Positions 59,621-64,000 of a DNA stretch of 64,000 bases are shown in pieces. The stretch is from Rhizoctonia solani (lineage: Eukaryota; Basidiomycota; Agaricomycetes; Cantharellales; Ceratobasidiaceae). The position numbers were made by a program, and so were the translations under genes. Each line of letters opens with the position of its first letter. Within the stretch, counting starts at the first letter, position 1. Location: the NCBI RefSeq assembly GCF_016906535.1, contig NC_057372.1, positions 1,283,501 to 1,347,500 on the forward strand, given 5' to 3'. Below the pieces are notes generated by a model that saw only the letters and a program-made list of their open reading frames with translations, made no database searches and was not told the DNA's origin.

Positions 59621-60175
59621 TATTATCTAGGAGCTCTAGAGCACTTGTATCTAACGAGAGATATGATTGAATAGGTCATCATCTGTATTTATTAAAGGCA
59701 TACCTATTCGTCAAATCAGAGGCCACAAACCTTGCGAGAACGAACGGTTGTTGGGGCGCGCTGGTGTGGCAGGATAAAGAAAGAGCAGGTCAAGGGCAAG
59801 GATGTAAGGATTACATAATCATGCGCGCTTATTAAGGTCTAAACCTGGCATGGTTGCATCCTCCTCGGTCATTAATTCTGGACTCCATCCGCAATGTCAG
59901 TGGTACAAATTGGATGGGCGGACGCGGGCACGTGCCGTACCTGTACGATGATCTATGCAATGCTTACGTTTATTACAGAAAAAAAGCCAAACGTGCCAGT
60001 GGCTTAAAGATATCTGAACACGGGGCCAACACGGAACACCACTTTGCCAAGTTACGCGTAACAGCACGTAATCTTGTAGTACAGGACCAGCCAAATAGAG
60101 GACCAATCCCAAAGTCTACTTCGTTTGTCTCGTTCAAGCACGCCCAATCAGATTATCTTCAGTCGGAGCTAATAC
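59621..60175. promoter_or_regulatory. divergent promoter region upstream of importin beta
   Basis: About 555 bases. A frame opening at a TTG (59854) reads through most of it but has no ATG near its start and no recognisable content, so I treat the stretch as promoter/5' UTR. Confidence 0.4.
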
Positions 60176-61632
60176 ATGCGGCCTTGGGAACGGAAGGTGA
60201 CTTCATTCATTCCAGCACTCGGTTCTCCCCCGCGTTCTGGAAAGACCAAACAAGCCAACAAAGCAAAACCGACTCCCCGAGTTAGTGGAGAGGGCAGTGA
60301 AAAATAGTAGGTGCTTACCGAGAGCAACGCTGCACACTCTTACCCTGTCGTAGTCGAATCCCTTGATACGAAGCGTGCCCAGATAATTGCAATGGACGCC
60401 AAAAATCTAGCCGGTCTAGATATTGCTTCAAGAAAACGCAGGTATGGAATATCTGGAAGACAGGAGACACCAACCTTGCTACTATCCAGCTGAGGCAGTA
60501 AGGTGATCGAAGGGAGTCCTAAGCCTTTCACTTACAACATATGCCCTACAGGAGTCACGCATTTATTTCTTCCTCCAGTCCGGGACTCCCAACGGAGGCG
60601 GATACATGCGTAGAATGTATTGAGGATATGCTATCTTTCGGAAGCCCGAACGACGAACAGGGAATGCAGGCAACTACCGATCAGTCAACTGAAGAGGCAC
60701 AGAACGAACGAATGGCTGGTACGGAGCAAATGATCAACAGCCCGTAGATTCACCTGGGCGCGTAAACTCGCCATCCAGTGCTGGAGAAATAGGCGAGTTG
60801 ATACATCGCACGTCCTGAAGATTAACTGTCGATTCTTTTGACGACACTAGATATACCACCTACTCTATATGAAGACGCGCTGCGTGTAGCTACGCAAACC
60901 TTGATCACAAGGCATTCTACCGGTTCATCAATCCAACGGATACCAGAATATCACCCCATGCAACCAAGCGAGGATGACAGCCAAGCGAGGATCTTCAATC
61001 TTTTCGCTCCAGCCCAGGTCAACGTACTCGACGGAAACACCACGGACCCAGAGCCAAAAATGGCACCTTCGTTCCAAGACCAACGGAACCCCAGAACCAG
61101 ACTTTCAGATGCACCAGGCAAGGGACATGGTCTGGATATTGGAAACCAAATCATTCCTAGCTTGATGAGAGATAGGCAGGGACGCAACCACTCCTTAAAG
61201 AGAGACGGTTCTTCAGACTCCCCATCCAAGGTCCATGGGAAACCTAGCTTGAAAACTCCTGAAGGAACAAACTCGCTCAACTCTCCACAAACAAGGCCTG
61301 CCGGGAAATTTCACAGTAATTCTGGTAGTGGAACGATGTCATCTAGTCCTCTCGACAAATACGCCCTTCGATCACACCCCATCCATCGACGACACACTTC
61401 AGGTCTGATACCTCTGTCGCCAGGCTATTCAAACAGTCATGGGAAGTTGGCCAACAGAGACCTAGCCGCGGCTACGAAACGGACACCCAATCTGGATAAC
61501 TGTTATGTTTCCTTTAATTTCGCAAGCGCAGAATCAACTCCGAGTCCATCCCAGGAGCCCGATAGCCCATTGACAACCGAAGAGGGAAGCCGTCGGAAAA
61601 TTGGATTACGGCTATTCGACGACTATCCATAG
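60176..61632 (+). CDS. hypothetical Ser/Pro-rich disordered protein, frame-disrupted as given
   Basis: I do not recognise this gene. ATG 60176 gives MRPWERKVTSFIPALGSPPR, and a Lys/Pro-rich piece ending GEGSEK at two adjacent TAG codons (60298-60303 area). Coding-like sequence then continues: NAAHSYPVVVESLDTKRAQI, a good 54-nt intron (about 60497-60550), then SHAFISSSSPGLPTEAD, EAQNERMAGTEQ. Finally comes a 264-codon frame with DIPPTLYEDALRVATQTL, RSHPIHRRHTSGLIPLSPGY and GLRLFDDYP, stopping at 61632. At least two joins need base additions. No TM, signal peptide or domain. It could be a real low-complexity regulator with sequencing errors, or a decaying gene. Confidence 0.4.
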
Positions 61633-61850
61633 GTGGATGCGGGAATGGATTCGTAGATACGACACACCCCTTATGATCAATAGCCAGACTCACCCTATGG
61701 ACTATGGGTGTCCGTTTTCTATGCCAGGGGAATATTGGCGAAAAGATTACTCAAGCATGAATGTTTGAACGTTACGGGGCATGATGTCCGATATTAATTC
61801 GTGAAATCCTAATACATGAAAGACTAATGGTGCCTATGAGCAATTGGAAA

Positions 61851-62801
61851 TTAGTATGTCTCGGTCGGAAGGATAAAAGTAACTTGCCATTCGCGGACTG
61901 AATAGGATGCAAACCGAAACGAGAGATAGTGGCAGTCAGTATAGTCATATTTGGTGATTCAAAACAAAACGTACTTCTGATAATAAAATTGGCGAGCACA
62001 GCAAAGAACAGAGCCGCACAAATCAAGACTGGGCCAACAATCTGGTCTACGGTCAAGTTAGCAAAGAATCACTCAATATAAGAAAAAACTACACGTACCA
62101 AAATGACCTGGATCTCTCTTCCGAATACGGGTAATACGCCTCTGGTAGATGACATAACCATAGACCATAACAGCGACACTAATCACGGCGTAAATATAAG
62201 CGAATAATAAGGAAATTGCGTCATTGGATGCGTTAAATAATGCCAAGGACAAGGTAGATAGCAAGACGCCCATGTTTAGGTATGATACCCAAGCTGTTGG
62301 AACACAGTCAATGAGGTATCCAATAAAAGAAGAAAAAAATTCAGGTCTTTGGAACTCACTGCGTTCGTTAGCCAACCAAACCTTGGTTTCAACCTTGATA
62401 GGAGTAGCGATTTTCTTAGGTACTCGAACTCTGACTCGGCCCTGGGAAGAACCTCCAGCTTCGACAGATCGATAGTTGGGAACACCATCTGTAGCACCCG
62501 AATCAGGGATCCGGTCAATCCTAGTCGAACGTGCACGGAAGCCAACGGGGTTGCGAGGAAGTGATGCAAGCGCCGTCGACGAAAAGGGCGAAAACAAATC
62601 AGACTGGACATTGAGATTCAGCAAAGAAAACAAGTGGATCCAATTAAGCGAACTAACCACTACGTGCATTGACCGCTTGAATATCGAACCGTCCTCCTCG
62701 TGAGTCTGTGCGGTATCTGACGACGATGTCATGTTGAGTTGAGCAGGTTCCGTTTGTGGAGTTGGTTGGGTCACAGTGACTCTGGGAGGCTCAGACGACA
62801 T
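61851..62801 (-). CDS. VTC1: vacuolar transporter chaperone subunit 1-like (DUF202)
   Basis: Small membrane subunit of the VTC complex, which makes and translocates polyphosphate at the vacuole. The core matches Vtc1: VPKKIATPIKVETKVWLANER, intron, TWVSYLNMGVLLSTLSLALF, AVISVAVMVYGYVIYQRR, intron, DQIVGPVLICAALFFAVLANFII, giving three transmembrane helices with conserved Lys/Arg/Glu in the first and second. After the last intron it ends REWQVTFILPTETY (stop 61851). The N-terminal region (MSSEPPRVTVTQPTPQ onward) is longer than yeast Vtc1 and contains a probable 60-nt intron (62604-62663), which is stop-free and a multiple of three, so it could be misread as coding. No SPX or catalytic domain is present. 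Confidence 0.88.
62604..62663 (-). other. probable in-frame 60-nt intron in VTC1
   Basis: Minus-strand donor gtagtg and acceptor gtccag, length 60, no stop codon in frame. Retention would insert a 20-residue hydrophobic stretch before the conserved core. Confidence 0.45.
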
Positions 62802-63206
62802 TTCAGCTTTGTTTGTCTCGTCCGGTTACTTTAAGGCCGAACTGGTTCGTCCAAGGGAAGTAGAAAGTTGTGGTGGGAAGCGTGAAACGGTAATGATCGG
62901 CGCACGTGCGACTTGTGGTGATGTAAGGCAGGGAGTAATTTCACCTCTATCTGTTCCGTCGCCTGATAAACTGCATTGATTGGGATCATAAAAAAGTGGA
63001 AAGCGTCTCAGCACAATATGATCACAACTTTGCGCCAAGTAAATTAATTATCTCTTGTGATATAAAAGAGAGGATGAATTAACTGTCCGTGTTTCAGTAC
63101 TAGGATATAGGTACAAAAACAAAGTGCCTCAGGCATGTGCAGTCCGAGGAGTCCAAAAAACAAGATGTAAAAATCGAAAGCAACCATATATCATCCAATC
63201 ATCGAA
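62802..63206. other. intergenic region
   Basis: About 400 bases: VTC1 promoter and 3' flank of the GH17 gene. AT-rich at 63040-63085. Nothing further recognised. Confidence 0.4.
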
Positions 63207-64000
63207 CTAATGGTGGGCGCAGTCGGGGATAGTAACATCCTTGAGTTTTTTGCTGATAAAAAGAGGGGTTAGCGAAAGCCAAGATGAAAACAATTGTGGA
63301 ACTCACTCAGCGTCAAAGACGCCCCACCAACCCTCAACACCACCGTACAAGGCATCCTTCCAAGGCTCATCTTTGAACTCGAAGAAGAAGTAGTTGGTTT
63401 GATTAGTGTTGGATGCACACACGAACGTGTCCATGAACACCTGAAGGTTTTTTACGGATGCGTCGGCTGCACCATTATTTTGAGCCGCGACACTGGAAGA
63501 TTGCTAATTTTAAATTAGCAACCAAATCTGGAATGATTTAGTTGGTTGACGTACTGTTGGCCATCCTGTTTCAGCAATGTACATGGTCGGCTTGTTGGCT
63601 ACCGCATTGGCCTGCGCAATATTGTTTTGCTGGAAGAAGTCCCATGTCCAGCCAGCAGCGTCGTTGATGGTGGTATGAGCGAACCAAGGGTGAACGTTTG
63701 CCAGACTATAAGTAACATATTAATCACCAGTTTAGCATGTTGTACACAAACTTATCTCACCCATAGTCAATAGCCTCAAGGAGCGGCGTGTTGAAATAAC
63801 TTCCGGCGTCACTGGTACCGACAGGAAGGTTCTTGCTGAGGCTCATGCCAGCCAACATCTGCCGAGTGTCCTTGATCTTCTCAACCAGCTTGGCAGCTGC
63901 AGCCAACCCAGCAGTACCAGTAGCGGTAGTCTCTTTCGCAGCGGTGACGCTATTGAGGATATACTCGTTTCCGACGATACTCCAGCAATATGGTCAGTCC
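63207..64000 (-). CDS. glycoside hydrolase family 17 glucan endo-1,3-beta-glucosidase, 5' partial
   Basis: Secreted or wall-bound beta-1,3-glucanase; only the C-terminal part is inside the window. Motifs: IVGNEYIL, where the GH17 acid/base Glu lies; AIDYG; LANVHPWFAH; and MYIAETGWPT, the family nucleophile motif with its Glu. Then come FVCASNTNQTNYFFFEFKDEPW and the ending EGWWGVFDAEKKLKDVTIP. Introns lie near 63254-63306, 63504-63555 and 63706-63760. Stop TAG at 63207-63209. The last residues (DCAHH) carry no GPI signal. Likely role in wall remodelling, in keeping with the GH16 protein at 11-14 kb. Confidence 0.92.

Noticed and set aside
59854..60285. 143-codon + strand frame upstream of importin beta
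   Set aside because: Opens at TTG without an ATG near its start, lies in the divergent promoter, and has no family signature; an ATG-started frame at 60176 is preferred.
1..64000. Transposable elements, rRNA genes or a complete secondary-metabolite cluster
   Set aside because: I saw no transposase, integrase, reverse transcriptase, LTR, rRNA sequence, polyketide/peptide synthase or terpene synthase signature on either strand.

Overview
This window is nuclear DNA of a filamentous fungus, most likely an agaricomycete basidiomycete. Genes lie close together on both strands, introns are short (mostly about 48-65 nt, GT-AG with ctaac/ctgat-type branch sites), and the gene set is typical of fungi: a C-5 sterol desaturase, a KRE6/SKN1-type GH16 protein, a GH17 glucanase, a VTC1-like protein and a DAL5-type permease. 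The intron density, the cysteine-rich plus LysM protein and the gene mix suggest a Rhizoctonia/Ceratobasidiaceae-like genome, but that placement is an inference I could not test.

Layout. 1-6.7 kb: the 3' part of ERG3 (+), a medium-chain oxidoreductase (+), a short-chain dehydrogenase (-) and a broken cytochrome P450 (+), together a small redox neighbourhood. 6.9-9.7 kb: an intracellular Cys-rich/LysM protein (-) and a Ser/Thr-rich single-pass membrane protein (-). 11.2-16.5 kb: the GH16 glucan-assembly protein (-) divergent from HMG-CoA lyase (+). 17.0-21.9 kb: a BTB/POZ protein (+), mitochondrial D-lactate dehydrogenase (-) and mitoribosomal protein mL46 (+). 22.0-25.5 kb: an alpha/beta hydrolase (-), a multi-pass membrane protein (-) and a doubtful small secreted ORF (-). 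25.9-31.6 kb: YME2/RNA12 (-) and a second medium-chain reductase (-) that carries an internal 166-bp inversion. 32.1-41.6 kb: rRNA methyltransferase BMT2, an FG-nucleoporin and mitochondrial RNase II DSS1, all (+). 41.8-49.5 kb: an otubain-like deubiquitinase, a tail-anchored protein and an allantoate-permease-type transporter, all (-). 50.0-56.0 kb: a three-domain paladin/inositol-phosphatase-like protein (+). 56.3-64 kb: importin beta (-), a disordered unknown protein (+), VTC1 (-) and the 3' part of a GH17 glucanase (-).

Themes. Mitochondrial functions recur (HMG-CoA lyase, D-LDH, mL46, YME2, DSS1), as do cell-wall glucan (GH16, GH17), sterol synthesis and nuclear transport (FG-Nup, importin beta). 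None is an operon-like system; neighbours are linked mainly by shared divergent promoters.

Data quality strongly shapes the reading. At least ten otherwise well-conserved genes need a single base added to keep their frame, and most of those sites are in mononucleotide runs. This looks like systematic homopolymer under-calling in the assembly rather than mass pseudogenisation. The events that do not fit that explanation are the most interesting: the precise inversion at 30613-30778, the residual breaks in the P450, and two candidate microexons (2 nt and 9 nt).
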